Assembly: GCA_024642565.1 (NCBI GenBank)
Contig: JAHEAV010000005.1
Span: forward strand, 1 to 64,000
Length of the DNA: 64,000 bases
From: Erythrobacter sp.
Lineage (GTDB): Bacteria > Pseudomonadota > Alphaproteobacteria > Sphingomonadales > Sphingomonadaceae
Direction of reading: 5' to 3'
Position 1 is the first letter of the stretch. Every line of letters starts with the position of its first letter. Of this stretch, positions 49,993 through 60,069 are shown piece after piece. The notes beneath the pieces were generated by a model. That model was not told where the DNA came from, did not search any database, and was given only the letters and a program-made list of their open reading frames with translations. The position numbers and the translations under genes were made by a program.

Positions 49993-50454
49993 TCAGTTGA
50001 GATCGTCTGGCGGCGCAACCGGGAATGGCAAAGGTGCAACGGCAATGCCTTCGTCAACCAGATCCTGTGCCTCTTTCAGTGTTGCCTGACCATGGATGCT
50101 TTCCGCATTCACTTCCCCATAATGGATAGCGCGCGATTTCTCCGCAAATTTATCACCCACCCAGGTGCTGTTCCGCAGCGCTTTGGCTTGCGCCTGCGCA
50201 AGGCTGGCCATCGCCTGAGCGACTTCGGGCGGCATCGTCATGTTCGTTACCGGCTTCGCGGATACAGCCGGCGCCTTTTGCCGATTTCCTTTTGTCGGCA
50301 CAGCCGGTGCCATAGGTGCCTTTGCCACGTGCACAGAATCGCATTGTGGGCAGGTAAGTAATCCGCGCGCCTGCTGGTTGGAAAAATCCTCAGTGGACGC
50401 GAACCATCCTTCAAAGCGGTGCCCATCGTGGCAGGAAAGATCGAAGACTATCAT
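49993..50454 (-). CDS. DUF1178 family protein (zinc-ribbon-like)
   Basis: MIVFDLSCHDGHRFEGWFASTEDFSNQQARGLLTCPQC. Confidence 0.87.
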   Translation of the reverse strand: MIVFDLSCHDGHRFEGWFASTEDFSNQQARGLLTCPQCDSVHVAKAPMAPAVPTKGNRQKAPAVSAKPVTNMTMPPEVAQAMASLAQAQAKALRNSTWVGDKFAEKSRAIHYGEVNAESIHGQATLKEAQDLVDEGIAVAPLPFPVAPPDDLN

Positions 50455-51275
50455 GGCGTCCCTGATCTAGGGATATCGCGGCGATTGGCAAGGCTGGGCA
50501 GCTGAGCGCGAACCTCTGAAATGCGTCCAAGATCAATCTCAGCAAAACCCACACCCTGCTCTATCCCCATGTCCAGCAGGACTTCACCCCATGGATCGAC
50601 CACCAGACTGTGTCCGAAGGTGCTTCGGCCATCGTCATGCGTGCCAGTCTGCGCGGCTGCAACGACATATGCACTCGCTTCAATGCCGCGGGCGCGTTGC
50701 AAGACATGCCAATGTGCCCGGCCGGTCGGCACGGTAAAGGCAGCCGGTATGGCGATAACGTCGCAGGCCAACCGCCCAAGCGCATCGAATAGTGCAGGAA
50801 ACCGCAAATCGTAACAAATCGTGAGGCCCACTCGGCCCAATGGTGTTTCCGCTGTCACCACCTCACTGCCGGCGCGGTAGGCTGAGGATTCACGCCAACT
50901 CTCGCCCGATGCAAGATCGACATCAAACATATGCATCTTGTCGTAGCGAACCGAAATTGCGCCTTCATCGTCGATCAAAAAGGATCGGTTGACCCATTTT
51001 CCATCGTCCGCGGCGACAGCGAGCGAGCCCAGGGCCACCCAAACCCCGTTTGCACGGGCCGCCGCACATACGGCAGCAAGAACCGGACTTTGGCCTTCCG
51101 CCACGATATGCGGTTCCGCGCGTTTGCGATCCCGGTCCAGCAAACCCGACATTTCCGGTGTGAAAAGCATTGCTGCACCGCCTTGCCGGGCCTGGCCCAC
51201 AGCAGCAACAATCACGTCAGCATTGGCCATGGGATCAATCCCACTGGTCATCTGCAGGACAGCAACGCGGACCAT
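50451..51275 (-). CDS. Carbon-nitrogen hydrolase (nitrilase superfamily)
   Basis: LFTPEMSG, YDKMHMFDVDL, VGLTICYDLRFPALFDAL (E-K-C triad). Confidence 0.93.
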   Translation of the reverse strand: MVRVAVLQMTSGIDPMANADVIVAAVGQARQGGAAMLFTPEMSGLLDRDRKRAEPHIVAEGQSPVLAAVCAAARANGVWVALGSLAVAADDGKWVNRSFLIDDEGAISVRYDKMHMFDVDLASGESWRESSAYRAGSEVVTAETPLGRVGLTICYDLRFPALFDALGRLACDVIAIPAAFTVPTGRAHWHVLQRARGIEASAYVVAAAQTGTHDDGRSTFGHSLVVDPWGEVLLDMGIEQGVGFAEIDLGRISEVRAQLPSLANRRDIPRSGTP

Positions 51276-51277
51276 GC

Positions 51278-51541
51278 CTATCGGCCCAGCAATGCGTCGA
51301 GCTTGCCCGCGCGTTCAAGGGCCATCAGATCGTCCGAACCGCCCACATAGGTTTCGCCAATGAAAATCTGTGGAACCGTTTGCGCATTTGGTGCCCGTTC
51401 AAGCATCTCGACTTTTTTTGGTCCGCCCATGGTGATGTCAAATTCGTTATAGCGGGCGCCCTTGCCGTCCAGCAGCTGCTTGGCACGAAAACAGTAACCG
51501 CATCCGAACTTGGTATAAATGTCGATCGTGGGTTGGTTCAT
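51278..51541 (-). CDS. grxC: Glutaredoxin 3
   Basis: IDIYTKFGCGYCFRAKQLLDGKGARYNEFDI, TVPQIFIGETYVGGSDDLMAL. Confidence 0.95.
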   Translation of the reverse strand: MNQPTIDIYTKFGCGYCFRAKQLLDGKGARYNEFDITMGGPKKVEMLERAPNAQTVPQIFIGETYVGGSDDLMALERAGKLDALLGR

Positions 51542-51581
51542 TGATGATCCTTAATTCGTGCGCGGCCGCACCTGGCAAAAT

Positions 51582-51610
51582 CTTGACGCGCGAAGTTCCC
51601 TTCCTATCTT
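51582..51610 (+). promoter_or_regulatory. Candidate RpoH (sigma32) heat-shock promoter upstream of hsp20
   Basis: CTTG-N17-CCTATCTT, close to the alphaproteobacterial RpoH consensus CTTG-N17/18-CYTATNT. Confidence 0.65.
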
Positions 51611-51715
51611 ACAAGTAGCGTCGTGCGCCGCAACGGGCATGACGCATTCATTGCAAGGAACGTTTCAATTGCGGGCCTTGTGCTGTTCAAATTGCTCAAC
51701 AGAGGATTTGCCTAC

Positions 51716-52195
51716 ATGTCACGTTTTGATTTTACTCCTTACCGCCGCTCCACTGTCGGTTTTGACCGCTTGTTCGATTTACTCGAAAGTCAGGCGCGCA
51801 CCGCTGGCGGCGACAATTACCCGCCCTTCAACATTCTCAAGCAGGGCGAAGATAATTACCGCATCACCTTGGCCGTCGCCGGCTTCAAGCCTGCTGATCT
51901 CGATATTACGGCACAGCAAAATCTGCTGATCGTGCAAGGTAGAAAGCGCGACGAAAACGAAGCCGATGGGGAATTGCTGCATCTCGGCATTGCCAATCGC
52001 GGCTTCGAACGCCGCTTTGAGCTGGCCGATTTCGTTCGCGTGGAAAACGCGAAGTTGGAAGACGGCCTTCTGGCAATCGACCTGATCCGGGAAGTTCCCG
52101 AAGCAATGAAGCCTAAAAAGATCATGGTGAATGGCCAGGCCACGCTCGAAATCGTCAATAATGACAAAGGCTCAGGCAAAGCCAACGCAGCCTGA
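51716..52195 (+). CDS. Small heat-shock protein Hsp20 (IbpA-like)
   Basis: YRRSTVGFDRLFDLLESQ...NYPPFNILKQGEDNYRITLAVAGFKPADLDI, RGFERRFELADFVRVENAKLEDGLLAIDL; start moved to MSRFDF. Confidence 0.93.
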   Translation: MSRFDFTPYRRSTVGFDRLFDLLESQARTAGGDNYPPFNILKQGEDNYRITLAVAGFKPADLDITAQQNLLIVQGRKRDENEADGELLHLGIANRGFERRFELADFVRVENAKLEDGLLAIDLIREVPEAMKPKKIMVNGQATLEIVNNDKGSGKANAA

Positions 52196-52213
52196 TCAAG
52201 CCATCCCTGAACC

Positions 52214-52246
52214 GCGGCCCGTTCCTCATCGAGCGGGCCGCTTTTT
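52214..52246 (+). terminator. Rho-independent terminator downstream of hsp20
   Basis: GCGGCCCG-loop-CGGGCCGC followed by TTTTT. Confidence 0.88.
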
Positions 52247-52277
52247 GGTGCGCGGGTCGGAATGAAAAGAGTTCACG

Positions 52278-52309
52278 AATAAAGGGGACGAACCATTACA
52301 GTTCGCCCC
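52278..52309 (-). terminator. Rho-independent terminator (minus strand) in the hsp20-pyrG gap
   Basis: Minus strand GGGGCGAAC-TGTAATG-GTTCGTCCCC-TTTATT. Confidence 0.7.
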
Positions 52310-52430
52310 CCACGACGCTGATGCGCCGCCTTGTCCGAGTGCCATCGTCCGGGTCGCAGAAGGCGATGACCCACGGTACAAGCCCAACAACAGTGAAGCC
52401 CCCTCCACATCAGCGGATTCGGTAAATAAC
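52278..52430 (-). ncRNA. Candidate structured ncRNA of unknown class, about 150 nt, ending in an intrinsic terminator
   Basis: Minus strand: CGCTGATG...CATCAGCG 8-bp closing stem (52408-52415/52316-52323) enclosing CTTGT/ACAAG, CCG/CGG and GGGTC/GACCC helices, followed by terminator GGGGCGAAC-loop-GTTCGTCCCC-TTTATT (52278-52309); 5' end approximate. Confidence 0.5.
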
Positions 52431-52601
52431 TACCGTTAACGCTCTATGGTGATACGCCATTCTTTTGCAAAGATAAAGTGCGGAAAAACAAGCTGAACCA
52501 AAGCTGGACACGAAAAGCTTTGCGCTCGAAAAACAGGATTGCCGAATTGCGATTGAAGCTGGCGGTTAGCGGCCGCCAGCGCAACACTGTTATCTAGTCA
52601 A

Positions 52602-54236
52602 TCACACGAGTCGGGATTGCCGGACTGCCGCAGCGATAAAACCATCAAACAAGGGGTGCGGATCGAATGGACGTGACTTGAGTTCGGGATGGAACTGCAC
52701 TCCGACAAACCAGGGGTGATCCGGCCGCTCGATGATCTCGGGTAACAGGCCATCGGGCGACATACCCGAAAACACCAAGCCGCCACGCTCAAGCGCATCA
52801 CGGTAGGCTACATTGACTTCGTAACGATGCCGATGCCGCTCCGAAATCTCCGTTGCGCCGTGGTAAATCGCGCTGACATGACTGTTACCGTTCAATTTTG
52901 CCGGATAGGCGCCAAGCCGCATGGTTCCGCCCATATCGCCGCCAGCTTCTCTTTGCTGCAGGCCTTCCTTGCTCATCCATTCGGTAATGATCCCGACAAC
53001 GGGTTCGTCAGTCTCACCAAATTCCGTCGATGAAGCTTTCGTATGACCTGCTGCACGTGCCCCTTCGATACATGCCATCTGCATGCCCAGGCATATGCCG
53101 AAAAAGGGTACATTGCGTTCACGGGCGAACCGAACGCTGGCAATTTTGCCTTCCGAACCACGTTCGCCAAAGCCGCCTGGCACCAGAATGGCATGCAGCG
53201 GCTCAAGCTGCGGCGTCAAATCACCGTCCGCTTGTTCGAAGACTTCGGCGTCAATCCAGCGGATATTGACCCTGACCCGGTTTGCCAGGCCTCCGTGAAT
53301 CAACGCTTCGTTGAGTGACTTATAAGCGTCCTGAAGTCCGACATACTTGCCCACGACCCCGATTGTAACTTCGCCTTCGGGATGGAAATAACGATCAGTA
53401 ACATCCTGCCACCGGCCAAGATCAGGAGCCGGAGCGTCCGTGATGCCAAAGGCACGCAACACCTGATCATCCAGACCTTCCTGGTGATATTGTAGCGGCA
53501 CGGAATAGATGGACGGGGCGTCGAGCGCAGGAATTACCGCTTCCGGGCGCACATTGCAGAACTGCGCAATCTTGCGCCGATCGCTTTCCGGCAGTGGATG
53601 TTCGCTGCGGCATAGCAGCACGTCAGGCTTGATACCCAAACTCGCCAATTCGCGCACCGAATGCTGGGTTGGTTTTGTTTTCAGCTCTCCGGCCGCAGCA
53701 ATATACGGAACCAGAGTAACGTGGACGCTGAGTGTCTGAAGCGGTTCCAATTCGTTCCGTAATTGCCGAATCGCTTCCATGAACGGCAGCGATTCAATGT
53801 CTCCAACCGTTCCGCCAATTTCGCACAATACGAAATCAAGATCATCGGTTTCGGCAAGCGCGAATTCTTTGATCGCGTCCGTCACATGGGGAATAACCTG
53901 CACCGTTGCCCCCAGGTAATCCCCACGCCGTTCGCGCGCGATAATCTGCTGGTAGATGCGGCCACTGGTTACATTGTCGGATTGCCGCGCAGAAACCCCT
54001 GTAAAGCGTTCATAATGGCCAAGGTCGAGATCCGTTTCCGCACCGTCATCCGTCACATAGACTTCGCCGTGCTGATACGGGCTCATTGTTCCCGGATCGA
54101 CGTTTAGGTAGGGGTCAAACTTCCGGATACGCACCTTGAAGCCGCGCGCCTGCAGCAATGCTGCGAGGCTTGCTGCCATGAGACCTTTGCCGAGCGAGGA
54201 GACCACGCCGCCGGTAATAAAAATGAACCGCGCCAT
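52602..54236 (-). CDS. pyrG: CTP synthase
   Basis: [77 protein letters not shown]; glutaminase [14 protein letters not shown]. Confidence 0.97.
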   Translation of the reverse strand: MARFIFITGGVVSSLGKGLMAASLAALLQARGFKVRIRKFDPYLNVDPGTMSPYQHGEVYVTDDGAETDLDLGHYERFTGVSARQSDNVTSGRIYQQIIARERRGDYLGATVQVIPHVTDAIKEFALAETDDLDFVLCEIGGTVGDIESLPFMEAIRQLRNELEPLQTLSVHVTLVPYIAAAGELKTKPTQHSVRELASLGIKPDVLLCRSEHPLPESDRRKIAQFCNVRPEAVIPALDAPSIYSVPLQYHQEGLDDQVLRAFGITDAPAPDLGRWQDVTDRYFHPEGEVTIGVVGKYVGLQDAYKSLNEALIHGGLANRVRVNIRWIDAEVFEQADGDLTPQLEPLHAILVPGGFGERGSEGKIASVRFARERNVPFFGICLGMQMACIEGARAAGHTKASSTEFGETDEPVVGIITEWMSKEGLQQREAGGDMGGTMRLGAYPAKLNGNSHVSAIYHGATEISERHRHRYEVNVAYRDALERGGLVFSGMSPDGLLPEIIERPDHPWFVGVQFHPELKSRPFDPHPLFDGFIAAAVRQSRLV

Positions 54237-54280
54237 GGGATTTGGGCCTTAAGGTCGGAAGCGGAGTCGGGGCAAGCAAA

Positions 54281-54302
54281 TTGCGGCATCAACGTGCCGC
54301 AA
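54281..54302 (-). terminator. Hairpin between secG and pyrG (possible attenuator/terminator)
   Basis: TTGCGGCA-tcaacg-TGCCGCAA perfect 8-bp stem; short T run on the minus strand. Confidence 0.4.
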
Positions 54303-54324
54303 TCCACAGTTACGCGGAAAAAGC

Positions 54325-54696
54325 TTACTCTGTAGCGCCCTTGAGTGGGTCGTTTGAGGGTGCCGGCGCGCCTGACGCAGCTGGAACTGCATCAGCCTGA
54401 CCCGCCAGCGGATCGGGCGCGGGCGCTACTGTTCGATCAATCGTCGAAGTGATTTCGCCGACACTGCTCGTCTTGACCGCCACTGCGGCCATCACAATTG
54501 AGAGGAGCACAAAGGAAATCGCCAACCATTTGGTGGCACGGGTCAGAAAATCAGCCGCACCGCGCGCGCTCATCATCCCGTTTGGGCTGCCACCCACACC
54601 CAGGCCACCACCCTCGGAACGTTGCATCAGGATCACCCCGACCAAAGCTGCTGCAACCAGCGCCTGAACTACGGTGAGGAATAGGAAAACAGACAT
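54325..54696 (-). CDS. secG: Preprotein translocase subunit SecG
   Basis: LTVVQALVAAALVGVILMQRSEGGGLGVGGSPNGMMSARGAADFLTRATKWLAISFVLLSIVMA. Confidence 0.94.
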   Translation of the reverse strand: MSVFLFLTVVQALVAAALVGVILMQRSEGGGLGVGGSPNGMMSARGAADFLTRATKWLAISFVLLSIVMAAVAVKTSSVGEITSTIDRTVAPAPDPLAGQADAVPAASGAPAPSNDPLKGATE

Positions 54697-54780
54697 GACT
54701 TGGACTTCTCTATTTGCTTGGCACCGCATGTAGGGGCGCAATTGCACAAGGGCAAGCTATGCCCTCATCCTGTTCGGCTC

Positions 54781-55542
54781 TTATTCGGGTAGCTCTGCCG
54801 CGGCGAGAACGATCCCGAGAAAACTCTCAGCCGTCAGACTTGCTCCGCCGACCAATGCTCCACCAACTTCATCCGCACCTAGCAGTTCGAGCGCATTGTC
54901 TGGCTTGACCGAACCGCCGTAGAGTATCCGCACAGCGGCGCCGTGTTCTTCGCCGTAAAGTTGAACCAGAAGCGCGCGGATCGCACGGTGCATTGCACCG
55001 ACATTTTCAGCACTTGGCGTTTTTCCAGTGCCGATTGCCCAGATCGGTTCATAGGCAATGGTCAACGTTGCCGCCGCATTGTCGAGATCATCCGGCAGCG
55101 ATGCTCTGATTTGCCCCAAAACAAAGGACTCCTCTTCGCCAGCATCGCGAACGGCTTCCGATTCGCCGCAGCAAATGATGATTCGCAAGCCAGCCGCAAT
55201 TGCGGATGCGGCCTTGGACTTGACCATCGAATCATCTTCGCCATGGCCCTGACGGCGCTCACTATGGCCAAGAATCACGAATTTCGCGCCAGCATCGAGC
55301 ACCATCGCGGCCGAAACATCGCCTGTGTGTGCAGTGCCCTCAGCCGGGTGGCAGTCCTGCGCGCCCACACCGATCTGCTCCACTTCTTTATGCACGGCAT
55401 GAATCAGTGTGTAAGGCGGAGCCAGAGCGACTTCGACCTTCATCAGCCGTTGTGATGCGCGGTCGATTGCTCGTGCCTCGGACAGCATCGACCTGGTGCC
55501 GTTCATTTTCCAGTTACCGACGATAAAGGGCCGCTCGGCCAT
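54781..55542 (-). CDS. tpiA: Triosephosphate isomerase
   Basis: FIVGNWKMNG, ILGHSERR, IAYEPIWAIGTGKTPS; start moved to MAERPFIVGNWKMNG. Confidence 0.96.
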   Translation of the reverse strand: MAERPFIVGNWKMNGTRSMLSEARAIDRASQRLMKVEVALAPPYTLIHAVHKEVEQIGVGAQDCHPAEGTAHTGDVSAAMVLDAGAKFVILGHSERRQGHGEDDSMVKSKAASAIAAGLRIIICCGESEAVRDAGEEESFVLGQIRASLPDDLDNAAATLTIAYEPIWAIGTGKTPSAENVGAMHRAIRALLVQLYGEEHGAAVRILYGGSVKPDNALELLGADEVGGALVGGASLTAESFLGIVLAAAELPE

Positions 55543-55747
55543 AGGATTTTCCTGAGATCTTTGTGGGGACAGATAATTTGTGCACTGCGCCATATAGGAT
55601 GCAGTGGCCGCGCAACTAGTGCGAAGTGTCTCTCAGGTCAAAACACTTGCCCGCCTGTTGCGACAACACCTCAGGAGAGATAAGGGGTTCCGTCCTTTAA
55701 CGGCGGTGCATTCTTGCCCGCACATCTTTTCGGAATTGCACCTCGAC

Positions 55748-57679
55748 ATGCTCACCTTTTTCCGCAGCTTTTTCAAATCAAAGGTCGGCGTAGTCGTTAC
55801 CTTGGCCTTCTTGGCGCTGATCGCCCTTGCTTTTGCTAGCAGTGATGTCGCGAATACAGGCACATTTGGCGGAGTCGCCGGGGGCGACCGGGTGGCTTTG
55901 GTCGGTGACAGCAAGATTGGCAGCGCGGATCTTGTCCGATCAGCCAATTCCGCACTCGAACAGGTTCGCCAGGATAATCCGACCATTTCAATGCCAGCAT
56001 TCATTGAACAAGGTGCATTGAACGATGTGCTCGACCAAATGATCGATCGCTTTGCTATTGGCGGATTTGGTGAAAAATACGGAATGCGCGCGGGCGATAA
56101 TTTGATCAACAGCGAGATCATTGCGATTCCTGCGTTCCGGGGCACAGACGGTAATTTTAGCGAAGAAACCTATCGTCAGGTAATTTCATCGCGGGGCCTC
56201 ACCGATTCGATGGTGCGACAGGATCTTGGGGCAGGACTTCTGGCGAAACAGGTTTTGGTACCGGCTTCCTTTGGAGCAACCATTCCAGACAAGCTTGTCA
56301 GCCGCTATGCTGCCTTGCTCAAGGAAACACGCAAGGGTGCTATCGCCATTATCCCAAGCGGAGCTTTTGCTCCCTCAGGCAATCCAACCGATCCCCAGCT
56401 GCAAAGTTATTATACTGCCCATCGCAGTGACTATATCCGGCCAGAGCGGCGGGTTATCCGCTACACCAGCTTTGGCGAACAGGCAGTTGCGACCTCTGTC
56501 GAACCGACCGCACAAGAAGTCGCAGCGCGGTATCAACGCGAGCGGGCACAATATGCGTCCGGCGAAAAACGCCGTTTCAGCCAGCTGATCGTACCCACCC
56601 GGCAGGCTGCCAAGTCCATCGCAGACCGCGTGAAAGCCGGCGGGTCGTTCGAGACAGCGGCTAACGAAGCTGGACTTGCGCTGGCCAAGCTCGGCCCAAT
56701 TACGACTGAGGCGATGTCGGCCCAAACCTCGCAAGCTGTCTCCCAGGCGGCTTTCGCGGCATCGCAGGGCAGCATTGCAGAGCCGGCCAGAAGCGGGCTT
56801 GGCTGGCACGTAATCCGTGTGGACGGAATCGAAAAAATTGCCGGCAAGACGTTAGCACAGGCGACTGCCGAGATAACCACAGCGCTGCGTGAAGAAAAAC
56901 GCCGCAGCGCCTTGTCCGACCTATCCGCATCGGTTGAGGAACGCCTCGATTCGGGTGAAGCGCTTGGTGATATTGCGCGGGAATTGAAGCTGACGATTGA
57001 AACCACCCAGCCGCTTGTCGCCAACGGTCAGGTCTATGGCGCGCAAGGCCAGACCGCTCCAGAGGTCTTGAATCCGATTCTCAAGACCGCGTTCCAGATG
57101 GAAGAGGGCGAACCGCAACTTGCTGAGGTTGAACCTGGCAAGACTTTCCTGATTTTTGAAGTCAGCAACGTCACATCCTCTGCCGCCGCCCCGCTCAAGG
57201 AAATTCGAGACGACGTGATCTTTGCATGGCGCCGGGCCCAAGGTTCCGAATCTGCCCGGCAGGCTGCGGACCGCATTCTCAAGCGGGTATCTGGCGGTTC
57301 GACGCTGGCAGCGGCTTTGGCCGCGGAAAAAAGGCCCCTGCCGCCCGTCGATTCGATCAATTTTTCCCGAGACCAATTGGCCGCTGCCGGCAGGGTACCC
57401 CCGCCGCTGGCACTGATGTTCAGCATGGCTAAGGGCACGACCAAGAAATTGGCCGCACCCCAGGATGGTGGCTGGTTTATTGTCGCGCTCGACAACATTA
57501 CGCCGGGCTCCATCGCCGCGGCCGACCCGGCATTTCAGCAGGCAAAACGCGAATTGGGTCAGGCCATCGGGCGTGAATATGCGGATGGACTGCGCGTTGC
57601 GATGCGCGAGGAATTGGGCGTCGAGCGCAACGAAACCGCAATCTCGGCCGTTCGCAAGCAGCTGTCTGGCGAGCGATAG
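55748..57679 (+). CDS. PpiD/SurA-type peptidylprolyl isomerase, membrane-anchored
   Basis: MLTFFRSFFKSKVGVVVTLAFLALIALAFA anchor; SurA_N-like region; rotamase region RFSQLIVPTRQAAKSIADRVKAGGSFETAANE. Confidence 0.88.
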   Translation: MLTFFRSFFKSKVGVVVTLAFLALIALAFASSDVANTGTFGGVAGGDRVALVGDSKIGSADLVRSANSALEQVRQDNPTISMPAFIEQGALNDVLDQMIDRFAIGGFGEKYGMRAGDNLINSEIIAIPAFRGTDGNFSEETYRQVISSRGLTDSMVRQDLGAGLLAKQVLVPASFGATIPDKLVSRYAALLKETRKGAIAIIPSGAFAPSGNPTDPQLQSYYTAHRSDYIRPERRVIRYTSFGEQAVATSVEPTAQEVAARYQRERAQYASGEKRRFSQLIVPTRQAAKSIADRVKAGGSFETAANEAGLALAKLGPITTEAMSAQTSQAVSQAAFAASQGSIAEPARSGLGWHVIRVDGIEKIAGKTLAQATAEITTALREEKRRSALSDLSASVEERLDSGEALGDIARELKLTIETTQPLVANGQVYGAQGQTAPEVLNPILKTAFQMEEGEPQLAEVEPGKTFLIFEVSNVTSSAAAPLKEIRDDVIFAWRRAQGSESARQAADRILKRVSGGSTLAAALAAEKRPLPPVDSINFSRDQLAAAGRVPPPLALMFSMAKGTTKKLAAPQDGGWFIVALDNITPGSIAAADPAFQQAKRELGQAIGREYADGLRVAMREELGVERNETAISAVRKQLSGER

Positions 57680-57717
57680 GCCGGATTAGTGCGAGTTAGT
57701 CCGATGACCAGTGAGCG

Positions 57718-59241
57718 ATGAGCGTTCAGCCGGGCCATTTGCCCGATAATGCGCAGCAGGCAATCGCGGCCCTGACCCTTGGCCAGCATGCGCTTGTGTG
57801 GCGCAAGGTGGTGGCGGATACCGAAACTCCCGTTGGCGCAGCGCTCAAACTAATTGAACCGGGCAGAGGCGATTTCCTGCTGGAATCGGTCGAAGGGGGT
57901 GATATCCGCGGGCGCTATAGCTTGCTGGGATTGGATCCTGATCTGGTCTTTCGCGCAACAGGTTCCAGGGCATTCATCAATTCCCAATGGCGCGAAGACC
58001 GTGAGGGATTTGTTGCGGCGGAGCAGGACAGCTTGGCCGCCCTGCGCACTCTGGTGTCACAATGTCGCATTGATGTTCCCGAAGAGCTGCCCCCGGCGCT
58101 CGCCTGCCTGGTCGGCTATTTCGGTTATGAAACGATTGGCCTGGTCGAATCGCTGCCGCGGGCACCGGATAGCCCCCTCGATCTGCCTGACATATTGTTT
58201 GTCCGGCCGACCTTGATCCTTGTCTTTGATGGATTGAGCGAGGAACTCTTCGTAATTGCGCCCCTTTGGGCTGGTAGTGGAGAAGCACGGCACGCAGTCG
58301 AGATGGCTGGCGAACGGATCGACAATGCCCTGCGGCAACTCACCCACGCTGCAAAACCGGCCGGTTCCGCCCCGCCCTTGCCCGACATGGCGTTGAGCCC
58401 GGCAATTACCGAAGGCGGCTATCGCGACATGGTGCTCCGCGCGAAGGATTATATTGCGGCAGGCGATATTTTTCAGGTGGTGCTGGCGCAACGCTTCACT
58501 TGCCCCTTCCCCCTGCCTCCCTTTGCTCTCTATCGCGCGCTTCGACGGGTTAATCCGTCGCCGTTCCTTTATTTCCTCGATTTGCCAGGGTTTGCTGTAG
58601 TCGGGTCCAGCCCGGAAATTCTGGTGCGGGTACGCGATGGCGAAGTCACTATTCGCCCGATTGCCGGAACGCGTCCCCGGGGTAAAACCGATGCGGAAGA
58701 CCGGGCCGCAGAAGAGAGCCTGCTTGCCGATCCGAAAGAGCTTGCCGAACATCTCATGCTGCTCGATCTGGGGCGCAACGATGTCGGCCGGGTGGCGGCC
58801 AAAGGCACCGTAGAAGTCACGGCCAGTTACACGATCGAGCGTTATAGCCATGTCATGCATATCGTCAGCAATGTCATTGGCCAGCTGGATTCGGCCCATG
58901 ATGCGATAGACGCCCTGTTCGCCGGTTTTCCTGCCGGCACTGTTAGCGGCGCTCCGAAAATTCGTGCCTGCCAGATCATCGCTGAACTCGAACCCGAAAC
59001 GCGCGGAGCCTATGCTGGCGGGGTCGGCTATTTCGCACCCGATGGGTCGGTCGATAGTTGCATTGTGTTGCGGACCGCCGTGGTCAAGGACGGTGTAATG
59101 CACGTCCAGGCAGGCGCAGGTATCGTTGCGGATAGCGATCCAGCCTACGAACTGCGCGAATGCGAAGCCAAGGCAGGCGCGCTTATTGCGGCGGCTCGTG
59201 AAGCTGCGCGGATCGCCAGTGAACCGGGATTCGGCCAATGA
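57718..59241 (+). CDS. trpE: Anthranilate synthase component I
   Basis: LLESVEGGDIRGRYSLLGLDPD, VRPIAGTRPRGKT-like IRPIAGTRPRGKTDAEDRA, LDLGRNDVGRVA, FPAGTVSGAPKIRA. Confidence 0.95.
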   Translation: MSVQPGHLPDNAQQAIAALTLGQHALVWRKVVADTETPVGAALKLIEPGRGDFLLESVEGGDIRGRYSLLGLDPDLVFRATGSRAFINSQWREDREGFVAAEQDSLAALRTLVSQCRIDVPEELPPALACLVGYFGYETIGLVESLPRAPDSPLDLPDILFVRPTLILVFDGLSEELFVIAPLWAGSGEARHAVEMAGERIDNALRQLTHAAKPAGSAPPLPDMALSPAITEGGYRDMVLRAKDYIAAGDIFQVVLAQRFTCPFPLPPFALYRALRRVNPSPFLYFLDLPGFAVVGSSPEILVRVRDGEVTIRPIAGTRPRGKTDAEDRAAEESLLADPKELAEHLMLLDLGRNDVGRVAAKGTVEVTASYTIERYSHVMHIVSNVIGQLDSAHDAIDALFAGFPAGTVSGAPKIRACQIIAELEPETRGAYAGGVGYFAPDGSVDSCIVLRTAVVKDGVMHVQAGAGIVADSDPAYELRECEAKAGALIAAAREAARIASEPGFGQ

Positions 59242-60068
59242 GGCGGCTGCTTGCGATCTCTTTGGTTCTGCTGGCCGCCTGCGGGCAGGAACCGGCCGGA
59301 AAGCCCGTCATGCGGACCGAGATAGGTAGCGGCAAGGCGGAAGTTCAGACATCAGAGACACCGGAAGCGGCACTGCCCAAGGCCGTCTCCGCTTGTGAAA
59401 AGGTCACTTTTGAACAGGTCGCGCTGACCCATTGTGTAGCCGATCCGGCGATTCACCGGATTACGACTGCACTCGGCCCCAAGGGTGCTAAACCTTGGCG
59501 CAGCCTGACCGATCTCGCCGCGAGCCGATCTGCGGATGCTCCGTCTGTCGTTTTTGCGATGAATGCCGGCATGTTCGATGGTGAAGGCAAGCCGATTGGA
59601 TATTACGTCGAGAATGGCGACCGTCGGAAGGAGCTGAACCGGGCGGAAGGTCCCGGCAATTTCCACATGATGCCCAACGGCGTTTTTTATGGGACGGGCA
59701 GCAAATGGAGCGTCCGCACCGCTGACGATTTCTATCGCAATGTCGGTGACCGTCCCGATTTCGGCACACAATCCGGTCCAATGTTGCTGATTGAAGGCAA
59801 GCTACATCCCGAGATAGCCGATGATGGCCCGTCCAGAGCAATCCGCAATGCCGTGGGCGTTGACGCACAGGGGCGAGCGCATTTCGTGATTTCGGACGCG
59901 CCGCTTAGCTTTGGAAAGCTGGCTCGCTATTTCCGTGACGTTTTGAAAACGCAAAATGCGCTTTTTCTGGATGGCAATGTTTCGCAGCTTTGGGACCCGG
60001 CAAGCGGCAGGCTTGATAGCGGTGTTCCCATCGGCCCCATGCTGGTGATCGAAGAGAAGGGTAACTGA
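59238..60068 (+). CDS. Phosphodiester glycosidase (NAGPA-like) family lipoprotein
   Basis: Lipobox VLLAACGQ; FAMNAGMFDGEGKPIGYYVENGDRRKELNR, SGPMLLIEGKLHP, NALFLDGNVSQLW. Confidence 0.83.
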   Translation: MRRLLAISLVLLAACGQEPAGKPVMRTEIGSGKAEVQTSETPEAALPKAVSACEKVTFEQVALTHCVADPAIHRITTALGPKGAKPWRSLTDLAASRSADAPSVVFAMNAGMFDGEGKPIGYYVENGDRRKELNRAEGPGNFHMMPNGVFYGTGSKWSVRTADDFYRNVGDRPDFGTQSGPMLLIEGKLHPEIADDGPSRAIRNAVGVDAQGRAHFVISDAPLSFGKLARYFRDVLKTQNALFLDGNVSQLWDPASGRLDSGVPIGPMLVIEEKGN

Positions 60069-60069
60069 C

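Noticed and set aside
52226-52408. 60-aa minus-strand ORF in the hsp20-pyrG gap (MEGASLLLGLYRG...)
   Set aside because: Runs through the terminator hairpin and structured RNA helices; composition unlike a protein; ncRNA interpretation preferred
52250-52430. tmRNA or 4.5S (SRP) RNA in the hsp20-pyrG gap
   Set aside because: No tRNA-like TTCGA T-arm or plausible tag ORF, and no SRP GGTCAGG..GGAAGCAGCC core; class left unassigned
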